A stretch of DNA of 64,000 nucleotides from Nonomuraea wenchangensis (GCF_900111685.1 NZ_FOHX01000017.1:62001-126000), one strand, 5' to 3'; shown: positions 45,866 through 55,403, counted from the first letter of the stretch. Translations and numbers: made by a program. The notes: generated by a model not told the origin, from the sequence alone.

Positions 45866-47155
45866 CTACTGCGCGGCCGCTGCCGCCTCGGCGGCGGCGG
45901 GCAGCGCCGCGACGACGCGCTCGATCGCCTCGTCGTCGTGCGCGGCCGACAGGAACCACGCCTCGTACGCCGACGGCGGCAGGTAGACCCCCTGGTCCAG
46001 CATCGCGTGGAAGAACGCGGTGAACGCGCCGGTGTCCTGGGTCTTCGCCTCGGCGAAGTTCGTCACCTCGGCGTCGGTGAAGAAGATCGAGAACAGGCTG
46101 CCGGCCCGCTGGAGCCGGTGCGGCACCCCGGCCTTGCCCAGCGCCTGCGCGGCGGCGTCGCCCACCGCGAGCGCCGCGGCGTCCACCCTCGCGTACGCGG
46201 CCTCGTCCAGCGCCCGCAGCGTCGCCAGGCCCGCGGCGCAGGCCAGCGGGTTGCCCGACAGGGTGCCCGCCTGGTAGACCGGCCCCTCCGGCGCCAGGTA
46301 GGCCATGACCTCGGCCCGGCCGCCGAACGCCGCCGCCGGCAGCCCGCCGCCCATCACCTTGCCGAACGTCATCAGGTCGGCCTCGACCGGGTCGAGGCCG
46401 TACCAGCCGGCCGCCGAGACGCGGAAGCCGGTCAGCACCTCGTCCACGATGAGCAGCGCACCGTGGGCCGTGCACAGCTCGCGCAGCCGCTGGTTGAAGC
46501 CGTCGCGCGGCGGCACCACGCCCATGTTGGCCGGGCACGCCTCCGTGATCACGCACGCGATGTCGGCCTGGGCGAACGCCTCCTCGACGGCCGCCACGTC
46601 GTTGTACGGGAGCACGATCGTGTCCGCCGCCGACGCCCCGGTGACGCCCGGCGTGTCCGGCAGCCCGAAGGTCACCACGCCCGAGCCGGCCGAGGCCAGC
46701 AGCGCGTCCACATGCCCGTGGTAGCACCCGGCGAACTTGATCACCTTGGACCGCCCGGTGAACCCGCGCGCCAGCCGCACCGCGCTCATCGTGGCCTCGG
46801 TGCCCGAGCTGACCAGCCGCACCTTCTCCACCGGCGCCACCCGGGAGACGATCTCCTCGGCCAGCTCGACCTCGCCGGGCGTGGCGGTGCCGTACGAGAA
46901 GCCGTGGGCGACCGCCTCGGAGACCGCGTCGACGACCGCCGGATGGCGGTGGCCGAGGATCATCGGCCCCCAGGAGCACACCAGGTCGACGTAGCGGTTG
47001 CCGTCGACGTCGGTGATGTAGGGGCCCTGGCCGGCGGCCATGAAGCGGGGGGTGCCGCCGACCGCGCCGAACGCGCGCACCGGGGAGTTGACGCCTCCCG
47101 GCACGATCCGGCGGGCACGGGCGAACAGGTCCTCGGATCTCTCAATGCGGCTCAC
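45866..47155 (-). CDS. hemL: Glutamate-1-semialdehyde 2,1-aminomutase
   Basis: 429 residues. PGGVNSPVRAFGAVGGTP at the start, VSSGTEATMSAVRLARGFTGR, and the PLP lysine in LMTFGKVMGGGLPAAAFGGR identify the enzyme that makes 5-aminolevulinate from glutamate semialdehyde. GTG start after TAACCT with 6 nt between (leaderless). Works with hemA in the C5 pathway. Confidence 0.97.
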   Translation of the reverse strand: MSRIERSEDLFARARRIVPGGVNSPVRAFGAVGGTPRFMAAGQGPYITDVDGNRYVDLVCSWGPMILGHRHPAVVDAVSEAVAHGFSYGTATPGEVELAEEIVSRVAPVEKVRLVSSGTEATMSAVRLARGFTGRSKVIKFAGCYHGHVDALLASAGSGVVTFGLPDTPGVTGASAADTIVLPYNDVAAVEEAFAQADIACVITEACPANMGVVPPRDGFNQRLRELCTAHGALLIVDEVLTGFRVSAAGWYGLDPVEADLMTFGKVMGGGLPAAAFGGRAEVMAYLAPEGPVYQAGTLSGNPLACAAGLATLRALDEAAYARVDAAALAVGDAAAQALGKAGVPHRLQRAGSLFSIFFTDAEVTNFAEAKTQDTGAFTAFFHAMLDQGVYLPPSAYEAWFLSAAHDDEAIERVVAALPAAAEAAAAAQ

Positions 47156-47202
47156 CCGACCAGGTTAGTCGGGCCCGGGGCCGCCCAGGAGTGAGGGGCC
47201 GC

Positions 47203-47832
47203 TCAGTCGGCGAGCCACTCCAGGATGCGCAGCGGGTCGGGCAGGGGCCGCCCGTCCGGGGGCCGCAGCCAGGAGACCTGCCGGCCGAAGGGCAGGTGCG
47301 AGGGCGGCGCGAGCACGTAGCTGTCGCGGCAGTGCCAGCGCAGACCGGGCGTGTCGTCGATGGCGGCCGGGTCGCAGTCGAGGTGGCAGGACCACCACTC
47401 GTCCTCGTCCTCGGGGTTGCCGCGGGTGGCCACGTAGAACAAGACCCGGTCGCCTTGGGCGGCGACCGGGCCGGAGTGGGCGCCCGCCTCGTCGATCCTC
47501 GTGAGCGCCGTGAGGCCGACGGCGAGCGGTACGTCGAAGACGTCGAAGACGCGGCCGGTGGGCAGGATCACACCCGCCTCGGGCTCGGCCTGCCACCATC
47601 GGGAGAGCTGCGCGGGGTCGGTGGTGGCGAGCAGCGGCCAGGCCGGGGAGAGCGGATGGGCGCCGGGGTCGGGACAGCCGAGCCGGTCGCACGAGCACGC
47701 CCGGGGCCCGGTGCGCAGCGGATAGGCGCCCGGAACCACGGGCCAGCCCATCGCCGCGTAGTCGAGCACGGTCGCGATGCGCGTGGGCCGCGCCCGCTTT
47801 TTGGTACGCCGAGCCAGAGGTACCCCCACCAT
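47203..47832 (-). CDS. Primase-polymerase (prim-pol) N-terminal-domain protein
   Basis: 209 residues. MGWPVVPGAYPLRTG..CSCDRLGCPDPGAHPLSPAW matches the bifunctional DNA primase/polymerase N-terminal domain, and GVILPTGRVFDVFDVPLAVG aligns with its acidic strand, though the usual DxD reads DVFDV with changed spacing. No helicase domain follows, so it may be inactive or regulatory. ATG 47832 with GGGAG upstream. Such lone proteins occur near hem genes in actinomycetes. Confidence 0.75.
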   Translation of the reverse strand: MVGVPLARRTKKRARPTRIATVLDYAAMGWPVVPGAYPLRTGPRACSCDRLGCPDPGAHPLSPAWPLLATTDPAQLSRWWQAEPEAGVILPTGRVFDVFDVPLAVGLTALTRIDEAGAHSGPVAAQGDRVLFYVATRGNPEDEDEWWSCHLDCDPAAIDDTPGLRWHCRDSYVLAPPSHLPFGRQVSWLRPPDGRPLPDPLRILEWLAD

Positions 47833-47964
47833 TGGTGTCTCCCGTCGAGTCCCGCGCCTGAAGAGGTCCCGGCTCCGGGCGGGCGTTCGCTCACGCGGGA
47901 CACACCAGCACTTGTCATCGCACTCTAACGCACAGGTCTCACAAGTTGACGGGAAACCCCTTGG

Positions 47965-48948
47965 TTAGAGCGTCCGTGCCACCTCGGTGGCCCAGTAGGT
48001 CAGGATCAGGTCGGCGCCGGCCCGCTTGATGGCGACCAGCGACTCCATGATCATCCGTTCGCGGTCCACCCAGCCGTTGGCCGCGGCCGCCTCGACCATC
48101 GCGTACTCGCCGCTCACCTGATAGGCGGCGACCGGCACGTCCACCTCGCGGCGGACGGCGGCGATGATGTCGAGGTAGGCCAGGGCGGGCTTGACCATCA
48201 CGGCGTCCGCGCCCTCGGCCAGGTCGAGCCGGATCTCGCGCAGCGCCTCGCCCAGCGGCCCCGCGGGGTCCTGCTGGTGGGTGGCGCGGTCGCCGAACTG
48301 CGGCGCGCACTCGGCGGCGTCGCGGAACGGGCCGTAGAAGGCGGAGGCGTACTTCGCGGAGTAGGCGAGGATCGGCACGCCCGCGTGGCCGGCGCCGTCG
48401 AGCGCGGCGCGGATGGCGCCCACCTGGCCGTCCATCATGCCGCTCGGCGCGATCATCTGGGCGCCCGCGTCGGCCTGGGCCACCGCCACGGAGGCGTAAC
48501 GCTCCAGCGTGGCGTCGTTGTCGACGTCGCCCGACGGGGTCAGGATGCCGCAGTGCCCGTGGTCGGTGAACTCGTCGAGGCACGTGTCGGCCATGACCAC
48601 GAGCGCGTCGCCGACCTCGGCGCTCACCTCGCGCAGCGCCTTCTGGAGCACGCCGTCGGGGTCGTCGGCGGCCGAGCCGCGCGCGTCCTTGACCGCCGGG
48701 ACGCCGAACAGGATCAGCCCGCCCACGCCCGCCTCGGCCGCCTCGTGGGCGGCCTTGCGCAGCGAGTCGGAGGTGTGCTGGAACACGCCGGGCATCGAGG
48801 CCACCGGCTGCGGCTCGGCGATGCCCTCCTTGACGAACGCCGGCAGGATCAGGTCGGCGGCGTCGAGCCTGGTGCCCGCCACCATCCGGCGCAGCGCGGG
48901 AGTGCCGCGCAGCCTGCGGGGGCGTGCCACGGGGAAGCGTGCGCTCAT
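47965..48948 (-). CDS. hemB: Delta-aminolevulinic acid dehydratase (porphobilinogen synthase)
   Basis: 327 residues from ATG 48948, overlapping the hemD end by 4 nt. SGMMDGQVGAIRAALD and the two Schiff-base lysine regions (LAYSAKYASAFYGPFRDA and DAVMVKPALAYLDII) identify the enzyme. It joins two aminolevulinates to porphobilinogen. Metal site residues include the DTCLDEFTDHGHCG loop with two cysteines. Confidence 0.97.
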   Translation of the reverse strand: MSARFPVARPRRLRGTPALRRMVAGTRLDAADLILPAFVKEGIAEPQPVASMPGVFQHTSDSLRKAAHEAAEAGVGGLILFGVPAVKDARGSAADDPDGVLQKALREVSAEVGDALVVMADTCLDEFTDHGHCGILTPSGDVDNDATLERYASVAVAQADAGAQMIAPSGMMDGQVGAIRAALDGAGHAGVPILAYSAKYASAFYGPFRDAAECAPQFGDRATHQQDPAGPLGEALREIRLDLAEGADAVMVKPALAYLDIIAAVRREVDVPVAAYQVSGEYAMVEAAAANGWVDRERMIMESLVAIKRAGADLILTYWATEVARTL

Positions 48949-50504
48949 CTGGCTCTCCTTCTCGCGCCACGGCGGTTCTGGGAGGGCCTGCGCGGCGTGT
49001 CGCCGGCGGCCAGCGCCGCCTGGCGCTGCTTGGCTCCGTACTCGGCCACGGCGGCGGCCAGCGCAGAGGCGGATGGCTTGTCGGCCATGACGTCCACCCG
49101 GAGCCCGAACTCCTCCGCGGTCTTGGCCGTCTGCGGCCCGATGACCGCGATCACGGTCACGTTGTGCGGCTTGCCGGCGATGCCCACGAGGTTGCGCACC
49201 GTCGAGGAGGAGGTGAAGAGCACGGCGTCGAACCCGCCGCCCTTGATCGCCTCGCGGATGGGCGCGGGCGGCGGCGCGGCCCGCACGGTGCGGTAGGCCG
49301 TGACGTCGTCGCACTCCCAGCCCAGCTCGGTCAGCCCGGCCACCAGCGTGTCGGTCGAGATGTCGGCGCGCGGCAGCAGCACCCGGTTGATCGGGTCGAG
49401 CATGGAGTCGTACGGCGGCCACTCGGCCACCAGCCCCTCGGACGACTGCTCGCCCGAGGGCAGCAGGTCGGGCTTGACGCCGAACTCGACGAGGGCGCGC
49501 GAGGTCGCCTCGCCCACGGCGGCCACCTTGAGCCCGGCGAAGGCGCGGGCGTCGAGGCCGTATTCCTCGAACTTCTCGCGCACCGCCTTGACGGCGTTGG
49601 CGCTGGTGAAGGCCACCCACTCGTAGCGGCCGGTGACCAGGCCCTTGATGGCGCGGTCCATCTGCTGCGGGGTGCGCGGCGGCTCGACCGAGATGGTCGG
49701 CACCTCCTCGGGCACCGCGCCGTAGGAGATGAGCTGCTCCGACAGGCTCCGCGACTGCTCCTTGGTGCGGGGCACCAGCACCCGCCAGCCGAACAGCGGC
49801 TTGGTCTCGAACCACGACAGCTTGTCGCGCTGCCCCACGGCCTCGCCCACCACGATCAGCGCGGGCTCGGTGAACCCGGCGTGCTTGAGGTCGGCCTGCA
49901 GCCGCCCGAGCGAGGACACGACGGTGTACTGCTCGGTGGTGGTGCCGCCGCTGCTGACCGCGACGGGCGTGGTGTCCGGCCTGCCGCCCGCGATGAGCGC
50001 CTTGCCGATGGACACGGCCTCGCCGATGCCGTTGTAGATGACCAGGGTGCCGGGGCAGGCGGCGTGGGAGGACCAGTCCTGCTCCTGCGCGGCGTCCACG
50101 ACGCGGAACTCGGGCACGGCCGTCGCCGGCGGGATGCCGGCGTAGGTGAGCACGGCGGTCGCGGGCGGGACGCCGGGCACGATCTCGAAGTCCACCTCCG
50201 CCGCGGCGCAGGCCGCGGCCTCCTCGGTGATCGAGGAGAACAGCATGGGGTCGCCGGGGCACAGGCGCACCACGAGCCCGCCGTCCTTGGCGCGCTTGAC
50301 GAGGCCCGTCAGCGCGTCGTCGCCCTCGACGACCTGCACCCCCTCGCGGGCGTGGCGCAGCAGCACGCGGTGCGCCTCCTCGCCGAGCACCACGACGTCG
50401 GCCTTGCCGAGCAGCTCGGCGCCGCGGAGCGTGAGCAGGTTGGGGTCGCCGGGGCCCGCGCCCACGAAGGCGACGAGACCGGAGGTTGGACTATCGGAGC
50501 TCAA
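48945..50504 (-). CDS. Uroporphyrinogen-III methyltransferase/synthase fusion (CobA-HemD)
   Basis: 519 residues from TTG 50504, which overlaps the hemC stop (TTGA). Residues 1-245 are the SAM-dependent tetrapyrrole methylase (VGAGPGDPNLLTLRG, GIPPATAVPEF), residues 255-500 the uroporphyrinogen-III synthase (RVLVPRTKEQSRSLSEQL ... VLFTSSSTVRNLV). One protein thus serves both heme and siroheme/cobalamin branches. The last 25 residues are basic and probably disordered. Confidence 0.93.
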   Translation of the reverse strand: MSSDSPTSGLVAFVGAGPGDPNLLTLRGAELLGKADVVVLGEEAHRVLLRHAREGVQVVEGDDALTGLVKRAKDGGLVVRLCPGDPMLFSSITEEAAACAAAEVDFEIVPGVPPATAVLTYAGIPPATAVPEFRVVDAAQEQDWSSHAACPGTLVIYNGIGEAVSIGKALIAGGRPDTTPVAVSSGGTTTEQYTVVSSLGRLQADLKHAGFTEPALIVVGEAVGQRDKLSWFETKPLFGWRVLVPRTKEQSRSLSEQLISYGAVPEEVPTISVEPPRTPQQMDRAIKGLVTGRYEWVAFTSANAVKAVREKFEEYGLDARAFAGLKVAAVGEATSRALVEFGVKPDLLPSGEQSSEGLVAEWPPYDSMLDPINRVLLPRADISTDTLVAGLTELGWECDDVTAYRTVRAAPPPAPIREAIKGGGFDAVLFTSSSTVRNLVGIAGKPHNVTVIAVIGPQTAKTAEEFGLRVDVMADKPSASALAAAVAEYGAKQRQAALAAGDTPRRPSQNRRGARRRAR

Positions 50505-51415
50505 TGGGAATGCTCCCCCATCAATCTGTCGGCCCCTTCGGAGATCATCTCGGCCGCGAGGCGGCGGCCCAGGCTGTCAGCCTCAGAAGGAGAGCCGGCG
50601 GTGGACTTGCGGACCGCCTCGCGGCCGTCGAGCGCGACGACCGTGGCGGTCAGGTTCAGAGTGTGCCCGTCATCGACCGCGTACGCACCCACGGGCGCCG
50701 AGCAGCCCGCCTCCAGCGCGGACAGGACGGCTCGCTCGGCGGCCACCGCCGAACGGGTGCGCGGGTCGTCGAGCACGCCGAGGAAGGCGACGATGTCGGC
50801 GAGGTCGGCGCGGCACTCGACCGCGAGCGCGCCCTGGCCGGGAGCCGGCAGCAACTCCTCGACCTCGAAGATCTGGGCGATCTCGGCGGCCCGGCGGAGC
50901 CGGTTGAGCCCGGCCGTGGCCAGCACGACCGCGTCGAGCTCGCCGGAGGTGACCCTGCTGATGCGCGTGTCGGCGTTGCCGCGGATCGGGACGTACTCGA
51001 GATCGGGACGGAGCGCGCTCAGCATGGCGACGCGACGCGGCGAGCCGGTGCCGACGCGCGAGCCGGGCGGCAGGTCCGCGAACTTGCAGGGCGCGATCAG
51101 CGCGTCGCGGTGGTCGTGCCGGGCCGGGAGCGCGGCCAGGGTGAAGCGCGGGTCTTGCTTGGTGGGCAGGTCCTTCAGCGAGTGCACGGCGAAGTCGATC
51201 TCTCCGTCGAGCAGCTTGTCGCGCAGCGCGCTCACGAACACGCCGGTGCCGCCGAGCTGCGCGAGGTGGGCCTTGGTCACGTCGCCGAACGTGGTCACCC
51301 CGACGAGCTCGATCGCTCGCCCGGTGCGCTCGGTGTAGGCGTCGGCCACCATCTGGGACTGGGCGGTCGCCAACTGGCTGCGGCGCGTGCCCAGCCTGAG
51401 GGGTTCGGGCGTCAC
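50501..51415 (-). CDS. hemC: Porphobilinogen deaminase (hydroxymethylbilane synthase)
   Basis: 304 residues. LRLGTRRSQLATAQSQMV, DFAVHSLKDLPT with the catalytic Asp, and EAGCSAPVGAYA with the cysteine that carries the dipyrromethane cofactor are all present. Makes the linear tetrapyrrole for HemD. Overlaps the hemA end. Confidence 0.97.
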   Translation of the reverse strand: MTPEPLRLGTRRSQLATAQSQMVADAYTERTGRAIELVGVTTFGDVTKAHLAQLGGTGVFVSALRDKLLDGEIDFAVHSLKDLPTKQDPRFTLAALPARHDHRDALIAPCKFADLPPGSRVGTGSPRRVAMLSALRPDLEYVPIRGNADTRISRVTSGELDAVVLATAGLNRLRRAAEIAQIFEVEELLPAPGQGALAVECRADLADIVAFLGVLDDPRTRSAVAAERAVLSALEAGCSAPVGAYAVDDGHTLNLTATVVALDGREAVRKSTAGSPSEADSLGRRLAAEMISEGADRLMGEHSH

Positions 51416-52668
51416 AGCTCCACCTCTCTCACGGCCTCGGGCATCTTCGGGTCCAGGTTGAACAGCTCACGCAGCGCCTCCGCATAATGATCGCCTCCCG
51501 GGCAGGTCGCGAGCTGCTTGACACGCACAGTGGGCTCGTGGAGCAGCTTGTCCACGACGCGCTGCACGGTCATCGCGACCTCGTCGCGCGCCCGGGCGTC
51601 GAGGTCGGGCACGCGCATCAGGAGCCGGCCGAGCTCGGACTCGACCACTCCCGCCGCCTTGCTCCGCAGCGCGACCACGGTCGGGGTGACCTTGGCTGCG
51701 CGCTCGGCGTCGAGGTAGGCACGAAGCTCCTCGACGACCAGGGCGCGCACGGACGCGACCGCGTCGACCTCCCGTGAGCCGATGCCGGACTCCTGGATGG
51801 TCTCCAGGTCGACCAGCCGGACCCCCGGCACCCGGCGCACGGCCGGGTCGACGTCGTGCGGCAACGCGAGGTCCAGCAGAAACGTGGGTCCGCCCAGCAT
51901 ATCCGGCGTGATGATGTGCCTGCCCGCTCCGGTGCAGGTGATCACGATGTCGGCGCCGGCCAGCTCGGCCGGCATGGCGGAGAACTCGACGGCCCGGCCG
52001 CCGACGTTGGCGGCCAGGCGGGCGCCCCGCTCGTACGTCCGGTTGGCCACGACGATGTCGGTGACCCCGGCGCGCTGGAGCGTGACGGCGGCCAGCGAGC
52101 TCATGGAGCCCGCGCCGACCACCAGCGCCCGCCGGCCCGCGATCTCGCCCGCCAGCGCCAGCCCGGCCGTGACGAGGGAGGCGCCGGCCTGGTCGATGCC
52201 GGTGTCGGTGTGGGCCCGCTTGCCGACCCGCAGCGCCTGCTGCACCAGATCGTTGAGCGTGGCGCCGACGGTGCCCTGGCGCTGGCCGAGCTTGAGCGCC
52301 TGGCGTACCTGGCCGAGGATCTGGCCCTCGCCGACCACCATGGAGTCGAGGCCGCACACCACGGAGAACAGGTGCTCGACCGCGCGCTCCTCGTAGTGCA
52401 CGTAGAGGTGCGGGGTGAGCTCCTCGACCGTGACGCCCGTGTGCACGCCGAGGAGACCGGTCACGGCCGTGAGGGCGGCGTGGAACCGGTCGACTGTGAC
52501 GTAGATCTCCACCCGGTTGCAGGTCGACACCACCATGGCCTCGGCCACGGACGTGTCGTGCTGGACGTCGTGGAGGAGCTTGACCAGCCGGTCGCCGGTG
52601 AGTGAGACCCGTTCAAGCAGCGCCACCGGCGAGGTGCGGTGGCTGAGTCCGATGGCCAGAATGCTCAT
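51412..52668 (-). CDS. hemA: Glutamyl-tRNA reductase
   Basis: 418 residues. GLSHRTSPVALLERV, the catalytic Cys in VVSTCNRVEIY, HLFSVVCGLDSMVVGEGQILGQV and the NADPH motif VVGAGSMSSLAAVTL define the first enzyme of the C5 heme pathway. ATG overlaps the rex stop (ATGA), so heme synthesis is coupled to the redox sensor. Confidence 0.97.
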   Translation of the reverse strand: MSILAIGLSHRTSPVALLERVSLTGDRLVKLLHDVQHDTSVAEAMVVSTCNRVEIYVTVDRFHAALTAVTGLLGVHTGVTVEELTPHLYVHYEERAVEHLFSVVCGLDSMVVGEGQILGQVRQALKLGQRQGTVGATLNDLVQQALRVGKRAHTDTGIDQAGASLVTAGLALAGEIAGRRALVVGAGSMSSLAAVTLQRAGVTDIVVANRTYERGARLAANVGGRAVEFSAMPAELAGADIVITCTGAGRHIITPDMLGGPTFLLDLALPHDVDPAVRRVPGVRLVDLETIQESGIGSREVDAVASVRALVVEELRAYLDAERAAKVTPTVVALRSKAAGVVESELGRLLMRVPDLDARARDEVAMTVQRVVDKLLHEPTVRVKQLATCPGGDHYAEALRELFNLDPKMPEAVREVEL

Positions 52669-53342
52669 TGACTGTCCACCGCCATGAGTGGCCCTCCAGC
52701 TTTGCGTTGCTCGTGGAACGCGAGAATCTGCAGTTCGATGGATAGATCGACCTTACGGACGTCGACGGTGTCCGGGACGGAGAGCACCACGGGGGCGAAG
52801 TTGAGGATGCTGGTCACGCCCACGGCGATCACGCGATCGCAGACCGCCTGCGCCGCTTCCGCCGGTGTCGCCAGAACCACGATCGAGACTCCCCGCCGCT
52901 TGACGACGGCTTCCAGTTCGTCGATGTGCTCAACATTCAACCCCGCTATGGTGTCGCCCACGACTTCGGGGTCGGCGTCGATGAGTGCCGCCACCCGGAA
53001 GCCGCGTGAGACGAACCCGCCGTAGTTCGCCAGCGCTCGGCCGAGGTTGCCGACGCCGACGATGGCGACCGCCCAGTCCTGCGTCAGGCCCAGCTCGCGG
53101 GAGATCTGGTAGACGAGGTACTCGACGTCATAGCCTACGCCTCTGGTGCCGTAGGAGCCGAGATGTGACAGATCTTTGCGCAGCTTCGCGGAGTTGACCC
53201 CGGCGGCCCCGGCGAGGTCCTCCGAGCTGACCGTCGCCACGCCCCGCTCCGCCATGCCGTGCAGCGCCCGCAGGTAAAGCGGCAGCCGCGCGACCGTCGC
53301 CTCGGGGATGCCTCGGTCACGGGGCTGGGACGTGCTCTTCAC
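52665..53342 (-). CDS. rex: Redox-sensing transcriptional repressor Rex
   Basis: 225 residues from GTG 53342 (VKSTSQPRDRGIPEATVARLPLY), which matches the Rex N-terminus; a longer reading would run through its own operator. Winged helix (SEDLAGAAGVNSAKLRKDLSHLGSYGTRGVGYDVEYL) then a Rossmann NAD(H) domain (AIVGVGNLGRALANYGG). Binds DNA when NAD+ is high. Operators are at 53415-53434 and 34540-34559. Confidence 0.96.
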   Translation of the reverse strand: MKSTSQPRDRGIPEATVARLPLYLRALHGMAERGVATVSSEDLAGAAGVNSAKLRKDLSHLGSYGTRGVGYDVEYLVYQISRELGLTQDWAVAIVGVGNLGRALANYGGFVSRGFRVAALIDADPEVVGDTIAGLNVEHIDELEAVVKRRGVSIVVLATPAEAAQAVCDRVIAVGVTSILNFAPVVLSVPDTVDVRKVDLSIELQILAFHEQRKAGGPLMAVDSQ

Positions 53343-53414
53343 GCGCCGGAGCTCCAGGGGACGGGCGGCGGGGAGCCGCGGGGATGGATTAGAACCGTCT
53401 TTCAGGTTAATCCC

Positions 53415-53434
53415 TTTGTGAACCGATGCACAAA
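53415..53434. promoter_or_regulatory. Rex operator between rex-hem and the glutaredoxin-like gene
   Basis: Arms TTTGTGAA and TGCACAAA (one mismatch) with a 4-nt spacer, 73 nt upstream of rex and 23 nt upstream of the divergent glutaredoxin-like ATG. For the latter it covers the -35 region of a promoter with -10 TACGGT at 53445-53450, so Rex may control both directions. Confidence 0.85.
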
Positions 53435-53456
53435 GTAGCGGGGGTACGGTTGCCAT

Positions 53457-53693
53457 ATGCACCGCATCACCTTGCTCGGCAAGCCCGGCTGTCACTTGTG
53501 TGAGGACGCGCGTGAGGTCATCGCCCGGGTGGCGGGCGAGCTGGGCGTCCCCTGGGAGGAGATCAGCATCGACTCCTCCGAGGAGCTGAGGGAGAAATAC
53601 TGGGAGATGATCCCGGTCACGCTCATCGACGGCGTGCAGCACGACTTCTGGCGGGTCGACGAGACCCGCCTGCGCGCGGCGCTCAGCACGTGA
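53457..53693 (+). CDS. Glutaredoxin/thioredoxin-like small redox protein
   Basis: 78 residues, ATG 6 nt after TACGGT (leaderless). LLGKPGCHLCEDAREVIARV gives the CxxC active site Cys12-Cys15, and the cis-proline loop MIPVTLIDGVQHDFWRV follows. Family of DUF836 glutaredoxin-like proteins. Divergent from rex with the Rex operator in its promoter. Confidence 0.9.
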   Translation: MHRITLLGKPGCHLCEDAREVIARVAGELGVPWEEISIDSSEELREKYWEMIPVTLIDGVQHDFWRVDETRLRAALST

Positions 53694-53716
53694 CCGTGCT
53701 CAGTACGTGACCCTGC

Positions 53717-55324
53717 TCAGTACGACACCGTGGGGAGGGGCACCACCTTCGCGGCGTTGACGTCGAGCTCGATGACGTTGGTGGCCAGCACCATCGACTG
53801 CCGCTCGGTCACGAACCGCTCGACGTGCGGCTGCCGCTGGTGGTCGCGGTAGGCGACCTCGTCACGGTAGAGCTCGTAGACGATGCGCTGCAGCGGGGCC
53901 GACTTGACGGAGTGGCAGGCGTAGACGAGTGTGTCGGGCTCGCCGCGGCGCACGCCCTCGACCGTGGCCTCGGCCAGCCGGTCGAACGCCTCGCCCGCGC
54001 CGTCCATGATCGTGAACACGGTGAGCAGGCCGTAGATGTTCGGCGACAGGCGGCCCCCGGCGGGCTGCCCGCCCAGTTGCCCGCCCGGCTGCTGGGGACC
54101 GGACGGGGAGAACAGGTCGGCGCCGGAGAAGAGCATGCCGGTGGCCGGGCCGGCCGGCGGCGGAGTGGGCGGCATCGCGTACTCGGGGCCGCGCGACGGC
54201 ATGGCCTGCGGGCCTGAGGGGCCGCCGAACTGCTGCTGGCCCGAGGGGCCGCCCGGCAGTGGGCCGCCGTTCATGATGTAGCCGGTCGCGGGGCCGTCCT
54301 CGGGCGGGGGCGGCGCCATGCGGGCGGCGTAGTCGACGTCGCGCTCGCCGGCGCGGTATTCGGCCACCAGGTCGCCGAGGCCGGTGGGACGGCGGGGCGG
54401 GGCGGGCGGCAGGTCGGCGGCCGGCACGGGCTCGGGCATGGCCCGGCGCCCGCGCGGGACGGTGCGGTCGTGGTCCTCCTGCGGCCCGCCGCGCTGGTCG
54501 TGGCCGCGCCGGGCGCCGGCATCGGGGCCGTGCCGCCCGGGGGCGTCGTGACCGTGCCTCGCGGGGGCGTCGTGGCCGTGCCGAGCGCCGGCCCTTGCGT
54601 CCTGGCCGCGCCGGGCGGGGGCGTCGCGGTCGTCGAAGTCGTCGTCCTCGTCGTCGTACGGCGCGAGCGGCCGCAGCACGGTGTACCAGATCGCCGCCGC
54701 GGCCACCGCGAGCAGCGCCGTGGTGAACAGCGGGGGCACCGTGAAGCGCATCGCGCCCACCAGGGCGATCCCGGAGGGGGCGATCACCAGGGAGGCGTGC
54801 AGGTTGTCGGTGTCGTACTCGTCGCCATTGCGCCATTTGAGCGCCGCGACCACCAGCATGGCCAGCATGATCACCACGGCGACGGCGTGCACGCCGATCA
54901 GCAGGTAGCCGGGGAAGATGCCCCAGAGAGCCGACCCCGCGGGCGGGGTCTTGCCCATCTCCTGGGACTTGAGCGGATCGAAGAGCATGATGGCGCCGGT
55001 GACGATCGTCAGCGCGATGCCCATCAGCCACGACAGGAAGCGCGGCGGCACCCGCTCGGCGAGGAGCTGGATCATGCCGACGGCCAGCCACAGCGGCGCG
55101 AGCAGCGACCCCGTCACCTGGTAGATCCGGAACGTCACCGCCCCGAACCCGAGCAGGCTGCCGATGCCGACCACCGCCAGCGACAGGAACAGCGCCCCGG
55201 CCGCGACGGCCCAGCCGATCAGCCAGCCCTCGGGCTCGTCACGCAGCCTTTTGATCAGGGCGCCTGTCGCGAAGGCGGCGAGGAGCGCACCGGCGAACCC
55301 GAGGACAGCAACGAGGATCTCCAT
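53717..55324 (-). CDS. Seven-helix membrane protein fused to a C-terminal ABM-like domain
   Basis: 535 residues. Residues 1-225 contain seven hydrophobic helices; 226-428 are a low-complexity linker with an acidic patch (DDEDDDFDD), a His-Gly-Asp repeat (ARHGHDAP repeated about three times near 247-265) and Pro/Gly-rich tracts; residues 429-535 match the antibiotic-biosynthesis-monooxygenase fold (YGLLTVFTIMDGAGEAFDRL ... YACHSVKSAPLQRIVYELYRD ... HVERFV). The ABM part would face the cytoplasm and may be a quinol or heme-like sensor. An unusual combination. Confidence 0.75.
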   Translation of the reverse strand: MEILVAVLGFAGALLAAFATGALIKRLRDEPEGWLIGWAVAAGALFLSLAVVGIGSLLGFGAVTFRIYQVTGSLLAPLWLAVGMIQLLAERVPPRFLSWLMGIALTIVTGAIMLFDPLKSQEMGKTPPAGSALWGIFPGYLLIGVHAVAVVIMLAMLVVAALKWRNGDEYDTDNLHASLVIAPSGIALVGAMRFTVPPLFTTALLAVAAAAIWYTVLRPLAPYDDEDDDFDDRDAPARRGQDARAGARHGHDAPARHGHDAPGRHGPDAGARRGHDQRGGPQEDHDRTVPRGRRAMPEPVPAADLPPAPPRRPTGLGDLVAEYRAGERDVDYAARMAPPPPEDGPATGYIMNGGPLPGGPSGQQQFGGPSGPQAMPSRGPEYAMPPTPPPAGPATGMLFSGADLFSPSGPQQPGGQLGGQPAGGRLSPNIYGLLTVFTIMDGAGEAFDRLAEATVEGVRRGEPDTLVYACHSVKSAPLQRIVYELYRDEVAYRDHQRQPHVERFVTERQSMVLATNVIELDVNAAKVVPLPTVSY

Positions 55325-55403
55325 GGTGACTCCAATGCTGCCGGACGATGCCTCCCAGCCGGTAGCCGAAGAGGGAACAGGTCGATCCTCACGGTATCCG
55401 GCG

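Noticed and set aside
53343..53642. Longer Rex reading from an upstream start
   Set aside because: It would translate through the Rex operator and adds residues unlike any Rex N-terminus; GTG 53342 matches the family.
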